A stretch of 64,000 bases of DNA, from contig NC_091312.1 in NCBI RefSeq assembly GCF_038502225.1, forward strand, positions 35,772,626-35,836,625, read 5' to 3'. The stretch comes from Cherax quadricarinatus. Its lineage: Eukaryota > Arthropoda > Malacostraca > Decapoda > Parastacidae. Positions 23,986 through 33,974 of this stretch are shown in pieces (within the stretch, counting starts at the first letter, position 1; every line of letters starts with the position of its first letter). Below the pieces are notes generated by a model. The model did no database searches. It saw nothing but the letters and a program-made list of their open reading frames with translations, and was not told the origin of the DNA. The position numbers were made by a program, and so were the translations under genes.

Positions 23986-24095
23986 CATTGCTCCCGCGGT
24001 CCGGTCCCAGGCCAGGCGGCCTGTTGACTGCCCGATCAGTCAACCTGTTGGTGCTGGCTGCACACAATCCAGTGTAAGAATTACTACGATTATGG
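23986..24095 (-). mobile_element. LINE-B 3' UTR fragment
   Basis: GCTCCCGCGGTCCGGTCCCAGGCCAGG and GTCAACCTGTTGGTGCTGG are the antisense of the LINE-B 3' end; the piece stops after AATCCAGTGTA. Confidence 0.7.
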
Positions 24096-24735
24096 AATGA
24101 CTTAAGCAAAGAATGCACTCATCCTCTAGAGATGATCTGAAAAACACAAATCACTATATGATTATAACAGATATAAAGCTTCTGTACCTTAACAGGGAAG
24201 AAATATGTTATTCATATATCTTAAATTTTTATGGCCTCATTTGTACGCCTCTTTGCCTTCATATGCCCTTACTCTACTGATTACAGAATGGATATCTCGT
24301 GCACATAAAGTAGCTTCCAAAAAATAATAATGTCTATAAGGTCTATGTAAAAATATACCATCTGAATGTGAAATTAACGACATAACAGAGCCGGGTTAAA
24401 AGTAGCAGTAAGCGATGTACCGGTATCTAATGATGGTAAGTACAAAAAAATCTTATGTCTCGTCTCTAGTGCAAGTATTCTGTAAGGCCTGCCTCTGCTG
24501 ACTGTGGAACACATTGGAACTGTTTGCCCACGTCTTCGACATTTATTTTTCACCTCAGTCGTGGGCATTATAATAACTATGGTGATGTTTGGGTCGTCGG
24601 GGAAATTGTAAAGGAATTATTTTAACGTTAACAGTTTGATTTTTCTTACTGTGGATTGTTCTAACTTAGTGGGATAATATTTATTTTTTGTTGCATTCTC
24701 GTTGGTTATATCTTTCTTTTTTCAAAAGTACTAAA
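24096..24735. other. No recognised feature
   Basis: AT-rich; a 64-codon minus-strand frame near 24374-24568 has no recognised domain. Confidence 0.45.
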
Positions 24736-25745
24736 TGACCTCACAGGTCAGTGTGCTACGTAAACTAATAGTGAAAGTTGTTTGTACATTATTGAGATCT
24801 GCAGTCTCACCTGCCTAAAATGGGGACTGTTATAGTATAGCAATGTGACTGTCTAAGGAGCATAACTTGAATAGTATCATCGTTGGCTTGGTATTTCTTG
24901 ATATTATTAAGAAGTTTGTTATTTTAGTCATATCATTTTTCTTAGCACTTGTAGTAACACTATTCTTGTGAGTGAACCTAAGATTTTCTGTGGTTTGATT
25001 GTATTTTCCACTCAGTTACAGTTTTTATTTATAAACTTTCGCAAAGCAGAGTAATTTAAATTGCACATTTTGAGCGTTACGTTTTCTGTGGCTGACTAGA
25101 TCTTATTTAAATATGCTTGGAAGTCTGCTGTGTCCTCGATGGATGATCGCACAAATTTAGCATCGTATCATCGACACCATGCCCAGCCCTTCTAGGGTAG
25201 GGTAGGTGCCTGAACCCGAGCCTTTAGCTCATAAGACTGTCATTCCCATTAGCCCCCTTGTGGCGGGGATGGCAGACCAGAGAGGCCTAGCTTGTGGCTA
25301 GGCCTAGGGACAGTTGGTCCCAAAGATGAGGAGGTACTTGTGCCTCCTCCCATGGGAGACTTAGGTCTCAGACACTCCCTAAAGAGGGAGCCAAGGCCGG
25401 GCCACCACTTGGAAAAGGCCCGGGCCGGGAGAATACCGGCGAATCTTTAATAAATAATAATTTAGCATCGTATGCTAAGAATGTTACAATAATATTGTTT
25501 GTGTTCTTGTCTATGTCAGATATAAATGAGCGAGAGGATTGTTACTAGTACTGTTCCTTGAACAGATCTTTTCATTGTACAGAAGACTGATCTTACTTTG
25601 TTGACAATTTCTTTTTGAGTCCTATATGCTAAAAGTTGATGATTCATCTGCTCTTTTCTCCAATTATTCTTTGTACACTTTTGTATGCTGTTATACTCAT
25701 CTCTTCTAGCTGGGAAGAACCTCCACCAAATTAAGCCGTTCACGC
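24736..25745 (-). pseudogene. LINE-B RT relic split by a 290-bp retroposon
   Basis: Minus strand. 25474-25745 reads QKEIVNKVRSVF...RSVQGTVLVTILSLIYI, matching QKVVVNRARSSISE and the PQGTVLAP-LFLI motif. 24736-25153 continues antisense through SFADD (CATCGTATCATCG), the TENNM segment (TTTTCTGTGG) and the LSF/KMIGW region to the TACATTATTGAGATCTGCAG landmark. Contiguous once 25169-25458 is removed. Confidence 0.72.
25154..25473 (+). mobile_element. 290-bp retroposon with 15-bp TSD
   Basis: AATTTAGCATCGTAT at 25154-25168 recurs exactly at 25459-25473. The insert (25169-25458) is GC-rich, with local hairpin potential (GGCCTAGCTTGTGGCTAGGCC; GCCCGGGCCGGG), and ends in an A/T tail TTTAATAAATAATA. 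This looks like the 3' UTR of a LINE or a SINE mobilised by one. It has no counterpart elsewhere in the window and no tRNA-like head was recognised. Confidence 0.82.
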
Positions 25746-26040
25746 TGGTTGATTTTAGTATAGCTGAGAGTTATCACGGTCCTGTGTTTTACGTTATGTA
25801 TGTTATGTGTTTTTATAGTTGATTTAAATGCGATAATCACAATAATGCAAATTACCTATAAAGATGACGGGGCGTAAACAGTTACCTATGATGATAACTC
25901 TGATATCACAAGCTGAACATAAGTCATGGCTGAATGGTGATCTGAAGTGAAAGGTTCAAAGATAAAGAACGGGATATCAATTATATGTCATATAATCTGT
26001 AGTATACCTAACCTAACCTAAATAATTGAAACTTACGACC

Positions 26041-26130
26041 AATGATCGTCATGTTCTCCACTGCCCACTGGAGAACACTGTTCATATCTTCATGTAATTT
26101 TTCAGTGTCCAGTGTTTTCCAGTCATCACT
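26041..26130 (-). mobile_element. Short LINE-B RT fragment
   Basis: GTTCTCCACTGCCCACTGG and TTTTTCAGTGTCC are antisense of the WAVENNMTF and TEKVQEDI segments. Confidence 0.65.
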
Positions 26131-27335
26131 GGCCATGATAAGATATTCTTGGTTCACCACAAATTGTTAGCATGGTACTCATGAATTATCATCACATAAC
26201 GAGGAACCTTATCCTGGTACTATCAGTAAGATTGAAACAACTGGGAAAAAAAACTTTTAAGCCCCCGCCTGCCTGCGACACTCTGAACTCAGACTTAACT
26301 TCATAGAACCACCATATTATCTCCACAGCTTCCTCTCCAGAGCATTGCAACGCATTAGCTACACACACCTATCCACTGTTACCTGTTATCTTCCAAAATT
26401 AGTTTGACAGGGAGGCCGGTTACCACTTCCATCATGGCGTCAGCCCTAAGGTACTACACAACCCTTAATGTATATAATGTGATAAAATATTTACTCACAG
26501 TGGCAATGTTTTATTAAGAAAGTACTCATCGAATTATAATATTTAATCAGGTAAATACTAAATATCAATAATACCAGCTACCAGGTTCACATTCATCACA
26601 TTAAAAACTGGCTTACTATTCCTTATCTCCATACTCTTCCATAAATTTTACAGTTCAATTACAAGTGACTAGTTATACACAGTGTAATATAAAAAATATT
26701 TCAAATGAAATTTAAGCCAGATCAACAGTTGATTGGTTTGTGTAACCCTCCAGTTGTCATGTTTTTTTCTTCGTGTCACACTTGTGCATTTATTATTGAT
26801 TTTATTTGCTTGCGAGCCTCTCAGATTTTGTTGATAATGTGGGTGCTTACGTTTTTATCTTGGTTGTTCATATACTCACTTGTTTGTCTACTCGCCACCT
26901 GCCCCGCCATTTTTTATGCCAGAAGAGTGTACCGTGCGAGCCTGGCTGCCTGACTCTGAGTTATATGATACATCATGCAACCGGGCCACCACCCGAGTAA
27001 CAAGACTCCATCACCGGTCTGGTCCCTGCCTACCTGCCTGCCTTATCACATGCCTGCCTACCAGCCTGCTTTCCTGCCTTCGTGCATGCTTGCTTGTCTG
27101 CCTGCCTGCCTTATGACATGCCTACCTGCCTGCTTGCTCACTCTATTACCATCACGATCAAAAAATAATGAGGTGTACACATATTTTAAAGGCATTTCAC
27201 AGATACGACCATGATGTGATATCCTACACCATGTGAGCAATTGATATATCAGGAAAGGTAAGAAGCTGATATTCAGAATCCTAAAAACACTCGAAGACTG
27301 GTACTAAGCCTAATAAAATCCGGTTTTAGCATACT
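26131..27335. other. No gene seen
   Basis: Unassigned DNA. Overlapping plus-strand frames at 26705-27214 come from T-rich then CTGC-rich sequence and show no domain. Confidence 0.5.
27020..27140. repeat. Degenerate CCTGCCTGCCTT repeat
   Basis: Irregular tetranucleotide-type repeat of CTGC/CTAC with Leu/Cys/Pro-rich frames as by-products. Confidence 0.75.
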
Positions 27336-27722
27336 AATAAATTTAGTACCACTGTGCATAATCTTGGCAGCTTTACGTTTCCTCATTCTCATAGCAGACA
27401 CAAAAACCAAATCAACTTCCTGTTATCTTGTTCTGATGGTACCAAGCTAAACATGAAAGCCGCACCACTAGTAGTAGATCTGTAAAAAAATTGCTAAAGG
27501 ATATAAGCATAGGGTACCAGAGGGTAGAGGAAAGTAGTATGGTCATCGGTGACAGATTCCAATTTCTTGAATAAGGTAACAATAAAGATCTCAGATAAGA
27601 CAGAAGGATACAAAATGCAGGCAGATCATTTTAAAGAAAGGAAGGAACAGGTAAAATACCTAGGAATATTTATGTCATATGACCTGTCGCTTACAGAACA
27701 CAACAAGGCAAACACAGTAAAT

Positions 27723-29512
27723 AAGAACATAAGAACATAAGAAAGGAGGAACACTGCAGCAGGCCTGTTGGCCCATACTAGGCAGGTCCTTTACAATTCA
27801 TCCCACTAACAAACATTTGACCTACCCAATTTTCAATGCTACCCAAGAAATAAGCTCTGATGTGCAAGTCCCACTCAAATCCAACCCATCCCACTCATGT
27901 ATTTATCCAACCTAAATTTGAAACTACCCAGAGTCCTAGCCTCAATAACCCAACTAGGTAGACTGTTCCACTCATCTACTACCCTATTTCCAAACCAATA
28001 CTTTCCTATGTCCTTTCTAAATCTAAACTTATCTAATTTAAATCCATTACTGCGGGTTCTCTCTTGGAGAGATATCCTCAAGACCTTGTTAATATCCCCT
28101 TTATTAATACCTATCTTCCATTTATACACTTCGATCAGGTCTCCCCTCATTCTTCGTCTAACAAGTGAATGTAACTTAAGAGTCTTCAATCTTTCTTCAT
28201 AAGGAAGATTTCTAATGCTATGTATTAATTTAGTCATCCTACGCTGAATGTTTTCTAACGAATTTATGTCCATTCTGTAATATGGAGACCAGAATTGAGC
28301 TGCATAATCTAGGTGAGGCCTTACTAATGATGTATAAAGCTGCAGTATGACCTCTGGACTTCTGTTGCTTACACTTCTTGATATAAATCCCAGTAATCTA
28401 TTTGCCTTATTACGTACGCTTAGGCATTGCTGTCTTGGTTTAAGGTTGCTGCTTACCATAACCCCCAAGTCCTTTTCGCAATCTGTATGGCTAAGTTCTA
28501 CATTATTTAACTTATAAGTGCTAGGGTTATGGACTCTTCCGAGCTTCAGAACCTTGCATTTATCTACATTGAACTGCATCTGCCACTTTTCTGACCAAGA
28601 GTAGAGTTTGTCTAAATCCTCCTGAAGTTCCCTAACATCTACGTTTGAATCAATTATCCTACCTATCTTCGTGTCATCGGCGAATTTGCTCATATCACTA
28701 GTAATTCCTTCATCAAGATCATTGATATATATTATAAACAACAACGGGCCCAAGACTGATCCCTGTGGAACGCCACTTGTTACTGATCCCCACTCGGATT
28801 TAACCCCATTTATGGACACTCTCTGCTTCCTGTCTGTGAGCCATGATTCGATCCACGAGAGCACTCTTCCCCCAATGCCATGAGCTGCTACTTTCTTCAA
28901 CAGTCTTTGGTGCAGAACTCTATCAAATGCCTTACTAAAATCTAAGTAAATAATATCAAATTCTTTATCGTGGTCAACAGCCTCAAAAGCTTTACTGAAA
29001 AAAGTTAATAAATTAGTTAGACAAGACCGGCCTCTTGTGAATCCATGCTGAGTATCATTAATCAAGCTATGCTTATCGAGATGGCTTCTTATAATTTGAG
29101 CTATAATTGACTCTAGTAATTTGCCTACAATTGAGGTCAGGCTTATTGGGCGGTAATTTGAAGGTAACGACTTGTCCCCTGTTTTAAAAATAGGAATTAC
29201 ATTAGCCATCTTCCACATATCAGACACTACACCTGTTTGAAGAGATAAATTAAAAATATTAGTTAATGGTTCACAGACTTCCATTTTGCATTCCTTTAGA
29301 ACCCTTGAAAAAACCTCATCAGGACCCGGTGACTTATTTTGCTTCAGTCGGTCTATCTGCTTCACAACCATTTCACTAGTGACTATGATGTTACATAATT
29401 TATCTTCTTCTGGCCCACTATAAAAATTAATTACCGGAACACTACTAGTGTCTTCCTGTGTAAAAACCGAGAGAAAATAATTATTTAAAATCGAGCACAT
29501 TTCATTCTCTTT
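27723..29512 (-). mobile_element. LINE-A copy 1, youngest and least damaged
   Basis: 5'-truncated CR1-like element in LINE-B. Its sense-strand 3' end shows tandem ATGTTCTT units (27723-27742 antisense), the kind of 8-bp tail that CR1-group LINEs carry. The protein part is listed separately. The LINE-B host resumes at ACAGGATTG (29513), so the junction is precise; no TSD longer than a few bases was seen. Confidence 0.88.
27875..29500 (-). CDS. LINE-A reverse transcriptase, open over 541 codons
   Basis: Non-LTR retrotransposon RT (RVT_1 type) on the minus strand, probably the C-terminal part of ORF2; the reading frame is already open upstream of the first Met (VKENEM), so this start is not the native one. 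Motifs by residue: NKSPGPD 55-61, YRPISLTS 116-123, HGFTRGRSC 152-160, IIYLDFSKAFD 183-193 (motif A, Asp187), SGVPQGSVLGPLLF 242-255 (motif B), KFADDTK 272-278 (motif C, Asp275/Asp276), KDLGVMVSSNLKP about 343-355, RPHLDYAAQFWSPYY about 395-409, and a basic C-terminus ending RLDKYMSGMGWI. All catalytic residues are present and there is no internal stop. It lacks the N-terminal endonuclease, so it cannot be a complete element. A recent insertion is inferred. Confidence 0.9.
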   Translation of the reverse strand: MCSILNNYFLSVFTQEDTSSVPVINFYSGPEEDKLCNIIVTSEMVVKQIDRLKQNKSPGPDEVFSRVLKECKMEVCEPLTNIFNLSLQTGVVSDMWKMANVIPIFKTGDKSLPSNYRPISLTSIVGKLLESIIAQIIRSHLDKHSLINDTQHGFTRGRSCLTNLLTFFSKAFEAVDHDKEFDIIYLDFSKAFDRVLHQRLLKKVAAHGIGGRVLSWIESWLTDRKQRVSINGVKSEWGSVTSGVPQGSVLGPLLFIIYINDLDEGITSDMSKFADDTKIGRIIDSNVDVRELQEDLDKLYSWSEKWQMQFNVDKCKVLKLGRVHNPSTYKLNNVELSHTDCEKDLGVMVSSNLKPRQQCLSVRNKANRLLGFISRSVSNRSPEVILQLYTSLVRPHLDYAAQFWSPYYRMDINSLENIQRRMTKLIHSIRNLPYEERLKTLKLHSLVRRRMRGDLIEVYKWKIGINKGDINKVLRISLQERTRSNGFKLDKFRFRKDIGKYWFGNRVVDEWNSLPSWVIEARTLGSFKFRLDKYMSGMGWI

Positions 29513-29899
29513 GACAGGATTGATTTTAAAACTTTAAAACAAGAGCAGTCACACCAATGAAACTATTCTAATAATTTTTGTTTTCACCTCTAGAATATTG
29601 TTCTGTGCTCACAGTTCCTCTCAAGAAAGGGGAGTTATCTGAGCTGGCATGTGCACAAGGTTGTTTAAGAACATAAAGAAGGAACACTGCAGCAGGCCTA
29701 CTGGCCCATGCGAGGCAGGTCCAAGTCACCTACCGGCTTATTCCACTGACCCAACCAAGTCAGGTCCAGGTCACATCCACTTAAGGAAGGAGCACGGCAT
29801 CAAACCTGTTAGCACAAGCTAGTCAGGTCCAACTCACACCCACCCACACCCATTCACGTGTTAATCTAACATATTTTTAAAACTACACAACGTTTTAGC

Positions 29900-31297
29900 T
29901 TCTATGACGGTACACAAATAACCCGCACATAGAAGAGAGGAGCTTACGGCGACGTTTCGGTCCGACTTGGACCATTTACAAAGTCACACTAACCGGAAGT
30001 GGAGCACGACGGCTATATATAGGCAGGAAGAGTTGGTGGTAGTAGTAGTAGTGGTAGTAGTGGTGGTAGTAGTAGTAGTAGTAGTAGTGGTAGTAGAAGT
30101 AGTAGTAGTAGTCGGGAACTAAGGAGAAGGAGCCAGTCAAATATAAAGACAGGGGAGCACTGCAAGGGAGCTAGGTGTCCACAGAGGGAGAGCAAGTGCA
30201 CAGAGGTGGGGGGAAGGGAAAGTGATGAAGTAAATAATGAAGGAACAGAAACACGCGACAGAAGACAGAAAAAAGGAAAGAGGAAAGGGGAAGAGGGAGA
30301 AGAAGAAAAATTGAGGAATCAGGTTAAGTCACGGGTGTTCTGAAGTTTGGAGCATTTTACAATGTAGTGGGAGAGGAAGGCATCTACAGAGACGAAGCCA
30401 CGACTAAGATTCATACAAGGAAAGTTGTGTATTAGAGAGGATTCAACAAGACGGCGACTGTTAAAGTTGGAAGTAGGGAAGACAGTTTTAGCAGAAGACC
30501 AGTCTATAGGATGGCTGTGATCTCTGACATGACAGAACATAGCATTGTTAGTGTCGGCAAGCCTAACGCTATTTTTGTGCTCCCTAAGTCTGTCAGAAAG
30601 AGATCGGCCAGTTTCTCCAAAGTATTGAAGAGGACAGGAGGAGCAAGAAATAGAGTAGACACCAGGAACATCTGTAGAGGGAGGAGAGGTATGAACGAGA
30701 TTAGTGCGAAGTCGCCGTCTTATTTATTGTTGAATCCTCTCTAATACACAACTTTCCTTGTATGAATCTTAGTCGTGGCTTCGTCTCTGTAGATGCCTTC
30801 CTCTCCCACTACATTGTAAAATGCTCCAAACTTCAGAACACCCGTGACTTAACCTGATTCCTCAACTTTTCTTTTTCTCCCTCTTCCTCTTTCCTTTTTT
30901 CTGTCTTCTGTCGCGTGTTTCTGTTCCTTCAATATTTATTTCATCACTTCCCCTTCCCCCACCTCTGTGCACTTGCTCTCCCTCTGTGGGCACCTAGCTC
31001 CCTTGCAGTGCTCCCCTGTCTTTATATTTGACTGGCTCCTCCTCCTTAGTTCCCCACTAGTACTACTACTACTACTACTACTACTACCACTACCACTACC
31101 ACTACTACTACCACTACTACTACTACTACCACCACTACCACCACCACTACCTCTTCCTGCCTATATATAGCCGTCGTGCTCCACTTCTGGTTAGTGTGAC
31201 TTTGTAAATGGTCCAAGCTCCTCTCTTCTATGTGCGGGTTATTTGTGTATCGTTCCAGTCACGGTAATGTGCCTTTTTTTGTTATTCTATGACGGTA
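29900..31297 (-). mobile_element. Penelope-like element (F1 ends), head-to-head copies, 13-bp TSD
   Basis: TTCTATGACGGTA at 29900-29912 recurs exactly at 31285-31297. The 1372-bp insert has long inverted arms (29913 to about 30460 and about 30710 to 31284) around a loop of about 250 bp. Each arm runs, from outside in: pLTR with CACAAATAACCCGCAC, hammerhead-like region, TATATATAGCCGTCGTGCTCC, a GTA/TAC trinucleotide tract (30039-30112; 31056-31150), a 3' UTR and the end of a GIY-YIG reading frame. The tail with hairpin GGTAATGTGCC is on the right only. The right arm has lost the CGAAACGTC half of the ribozyme fold. Confidence 0.88.
30319..30719 (-). pseudogene. GIY-YIG endonuclease C-terminus of the Penelope-like element
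   Basis: Minus-strand frame open for about 133 codons to a TGA at 30319-30321. It reads TDVPGVYSISCSSC, then QYFGETGRSLSDRLREHKNS, then NNAMFCHVRDHSHPIDW and SSLIHNFPCMNLSRGF. The GVY...YFGETGRSLxxRLxEH pattern is the GIY-YIG nuclease core with its catalytic Arg region, and the CxxC plus H/C residues fit the Penelope-like variety, where this domain follows the RT at the C-terminus. The RT itself is absent: the copy begins inside the nuclease. A shortened second copy of the last third lies inverted in the right arm (30728-30850). Confidence 0.85.
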
Positions 31298-32169
31298 TTC
31301 GGGAGTTTGTTCCATTCATCCACAACTCTATTATCAAACCAGTGCTTTCCTATATCCTCCCCGAATCAGAATTTTTCCAACTTGAAACCGTTGCTGCGAG
31401 TCCTGTCTTGGCTAAATATTTTTAGCACGCTATTTACATCCCCTTTATTTACTCCTGTTTTCCATTTATACACCTCAGTCTTTCTAGAGAGTGCAGATTC
31501 AGAGCCCTTAGTCTGTCCTCATAGGGAAAATTTCTGATCAGCTTTGTCATCCTCCTTTGTACATTTTCCATTGCATTTATGTCCATTCTGTAATACGGCG
31601 ACCAGAACTGTGCAGCATAATCGAAGTGAGGCCTAACCAAGGATAAATAGAATTGAAGAACAACCTGAGAACTTCTATTGTTTATGCTTTTTGATATGAA
31701 GCTAAGGATTCTCTTAGCTTTATCGCGAACACTTATGCACTGTTGTCTTGGTTTCAGATTACTGCTAGGCAGAACTCCTAAATCTTGTAGCAAAGAGTCA
31801 ATAAAACATGTATACTGCTCGGGATGTTTCAAGGTTCATGCTAACTAATCAACGAACCCAGAGAGATTTATAGTAATACTTGGAAAAGAATTGAGATTCG
31901 CACCCAAGTTATAAACTTGTTTTTAATATTTAATGTAGTGAGAGAGACGGGAGTGAGCATATAATAAAACCAGTAAAAACTGCTGAGTCTAAACCAGCGG
32001 TGTGGCAGAGTATCAGTGGGTATCCGTAGAAATTTGGTATCTTGCCATCCCTAGCCTTAACAACAATTAGAGATGTGTAAGAAATGGTATATAATACCGA
32101 CAAGATGAGAGTAAGACACAAGTGCAACATCTGGGTATCTTCAACTGTCTTCAAGTTATGTCCTAGAAT

Positions 32170-32208
32170 TTGTATTGATAAAGCCACTGGATGGCGAAAC
32201 GTCTACAA
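32170..32208 (+). ncRNA. Hammerhead ribozyme motif, first of a pair
   Basis: Stem I TTGTA/TACAA (5 bp), core TTGATAA (32175-32181), stem II GCCA/TGGC with a 5-nt loop, GAAA at 32196-32199, stem III reduced to the palindrome ACGT, cleavage position after C32203. Relative to CUGAUGA the core has C3 to U and G8 to A, both damaging, so it is probably inactive as it stands. Confidence 0.75.
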
Positions 32209-32588
32209 TAAAGATACCCAGATGTTGCACTTGTGTCTTACTCTCATCTTGTCGGTATTATATACCATTTCTTACACAACTTGTCAGACACTGCAACATC
32301 ATGGAATCTTAATTCTGAGGACATGTACATAACCTTCACGACTACGACAACTACTTCTACTACTAACCCATCTCTTTGGGAAGGACCTACTTCCACTGGG
32401 GAATCCCGCCCACCAGTGAATATGCCCTCGTCTGCTACACCTGACGTTACTATATAAGCGCCAGGATTCTTTCTTCTGCTTCAGAATCTCCACGACTATG
32501 GTGCTGTTCGCACCTACTCCTAGGTTGAGGGACTGATTACCTCATCTTCTGTACATAGTTCAACTGTCTTCAAGTTATGTCCTAGAAT

Positions 32589-32627
32589 TTGTATTGATAA
32601 AGCCACTGGATGGCGAAACGTCTACAA
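32589..32627 (+). ncRNA. Hammerhead ribozyme motif, second of a pair
   Basis: Identical to the motif 419 bp upstream, including the TTGATAA core; cleavage position after C32622. Confidence 0.75.
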
Positions 32628-32688
32628 TAAAGATACCCAGATGTTGCACTTGTGTCTTACTCTCAACAATTAGAGAGCACTGTGGAAA

Positions 32689-32738
32689 TAAATGCTATAA
32701 AATACCAACACAGTGGAAATATAAACACAAACAGTATA
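32689..32738 (-). mobile_element. PLE F4-like pLTR end fragment
   Basis: GGAAATATAAACACA and a TATAAAATACC-type hairpin half match, inverted, the F4 tail and arm at 42660-42700. About 50 bp inside LINE-B, flanked by CACTGTGG and TACTGTGT. Confidence 0.5.
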
Positions 32739-32854
32739 CTGTGTCAACATTCGGGATCAAGATTCTTCAGCCTTCTGCCAGCTGATATATAAAAAAAAAT
32801 TTGCGGAACGATGGAAGTTTTTAAGACATTCTTCCCCCCAACCCCCGTTAAGGA

Positions 32855-33005
32855 AGGTGTCTAGATGCTAGCGAGGGGTTCTTGATCTGAATAATGGAAA
32901 TTATAAGCTCCTTCCTTGGATCGATGCTGAATGTCTCCCATTACCCAAGCTTTATATAACCACGGTGGGTTTAGCGCTGTTCTCTGACTAATAAGAAAAA
33001 ATTAA
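32855..33005 (+). mobile_element. 3' end of an unassigned LINE
   Basis: ATGTCTCCCATTACCCAAGC and GGTGGGTTTAGCGCTGTT resemble the 50-bp insert at 38328-38377 (GGCTTAGCGCTTC...TAATAATAA). It interrupts the LINE-B host and ends in AATAAGAAAAAATTAAA. Confidence 0.5.
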
Positions 33006-33125
33006 AGGGACCCAGTGTAATATGTGCAAAGTTTGGCAGTCAGCCAGAGGTTGTAATGGTTGTGTAGGTCTGTGGGCAGAGCTCTGGCTTCAGCATCTTG
33101 TCCAGTCAGTCAACTCATGAAACCG

Positions 33126-33974
33126 GTCACAGATGTGGCTGAACAAGGTATACATGCAGAGAGAGATGTATCAGTATTATACACAGAGGGTGTTCATCTG
33201 TCTATACATAGGTAACTGCGTATCATGTATAATATACCGACAGTTTACTTTGATGCTGATTTCAGGGATAAAAAATGTTCTTGACGTTAGCATGGCAGTG
33301 AAATACAGCTGAAAGGCTGTAAACATAGCAAATTAACTTTGTTCATTTTACTCTGTGAGTGAGATGAGTGTGGTTGTCCATGTGCAAGTTTTATGACGGT
33401 TTCTATATTTTCTGTATTTTCTGTTCTTGCTCACTACGTTTTTTTTTTTTTCTTTGGTTATTCGCGGGAAGGGAAGTACTGGAGTACAGGGGACCAGGAG
33501 ACTCACAAGTAGTTCCCACCCTCCCCTTCACTTACCACTCACTCCACCACCGTGAAATATGTAAGTAAAGAACTTAGACCACCTACCAGGGTGGCGGCGG
33601 AAATGTGTGACAACTGGTCAGCCAGCGTCTCATACCATCGCGCCGCAAGGTAGCGTAGACGTTGCCACAGTACACCACTCATAAAAGGCACACGCACAAG
33701 AGCAGAGTCTATCAAGAAAGGCGACATGTGTTGATGTGGGTAAGAAACACAAGTGATACAGCAGGAGGAGGAGAAGGAAAGTTTAACGACCTTCATTTCA
33801 TTTGCATTAACGGGTTAAGGCTGGGTGCGCATCATCACTTCCGGTAGCCATTTGGCACCGCATTCACGCATGGTCGTGTCGTATTGTGCTACCGGCTTGC
33901 TGGTCCCATGTTTGTTGTGGGCGTAAGCGTGTTCGCCTGCAAGGTTGTACTTACCGATTAGTGGGTTATTATTT
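33126..33974. other. No recognised feature
   Basis: Unassigned DNA with a T-run near 33440. Short frames show no domain. Confidence 0.5.

Larger units (their letters stand above)
29664..31793 (-). mobile_element. LINE-A copy 2, split by a PLE
   Basis: 29664-29912 is the LINE-A 3' end (GGAACACTGCAGCAGGCC antisense tail, CACACCCACCC region). 31285-31793 continues the RT C-terminus, reading ISVRDKAKRILSFISKSINN, RPHFDYAAQFWSPYYRMDIN and RRMTKLIRNFPYEDRL. The 1.37-kb PLE sits between them. LINE-A copy 2 lies in the same LINE-B host as copy 1. Confidence 0.87.
32061..32676 (-). mobile_element. PLE F2 insertion with two hammerhead units, 13-bp TSD
   Basis: CAACAATTAGAGA at 32061-32073 recurs at 32664-32676 around a 590-bp insert in LINE-B. 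From left: a 68-bp inverted arm (32074-32141, matching 32211-32278 inverted) that starts with the 33-nt tail and its hairpin GGTATATAATACC; a plus-strand pLTR (32142-32244); a 300-bp body with TACTATATAAGCGCC (possible TATA-type promoter, near 32449); and a second pLTR copy (32561-32663). The direct repeats are 103 bp at a period of 419 bp, so a transcript would carry two ribozyme motifs 419 nt apart. Confidence 0.88.
27340..33125 (+). mobile_element. LINE-B host of a deep insertion nest
   Basis: LINE-B pieces in order: 27340-27722 (PLCIILAALRFLILIAD, LGIFMSYDLSLTEHNK), 29513-29663 (TGLILK, LEYCSVLTVPLKKGELSEL), 31794-32060 (ESIKHVYCSGCFKVHA, SERDGSEHIIKPVK), 32677-32850 (REHCGNK; EHTVSTFGIKILQPS) and 33030-33125 (GCNGYVGLWAEL-like 3' end). 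The gaps are LINE-A copy 1, LINE-A copy 2 containing a PLE, an F2 PLE and a LINE-3'-end fragment at 32855-33005. The host copy is badly eroded. Confidence 0.75.
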
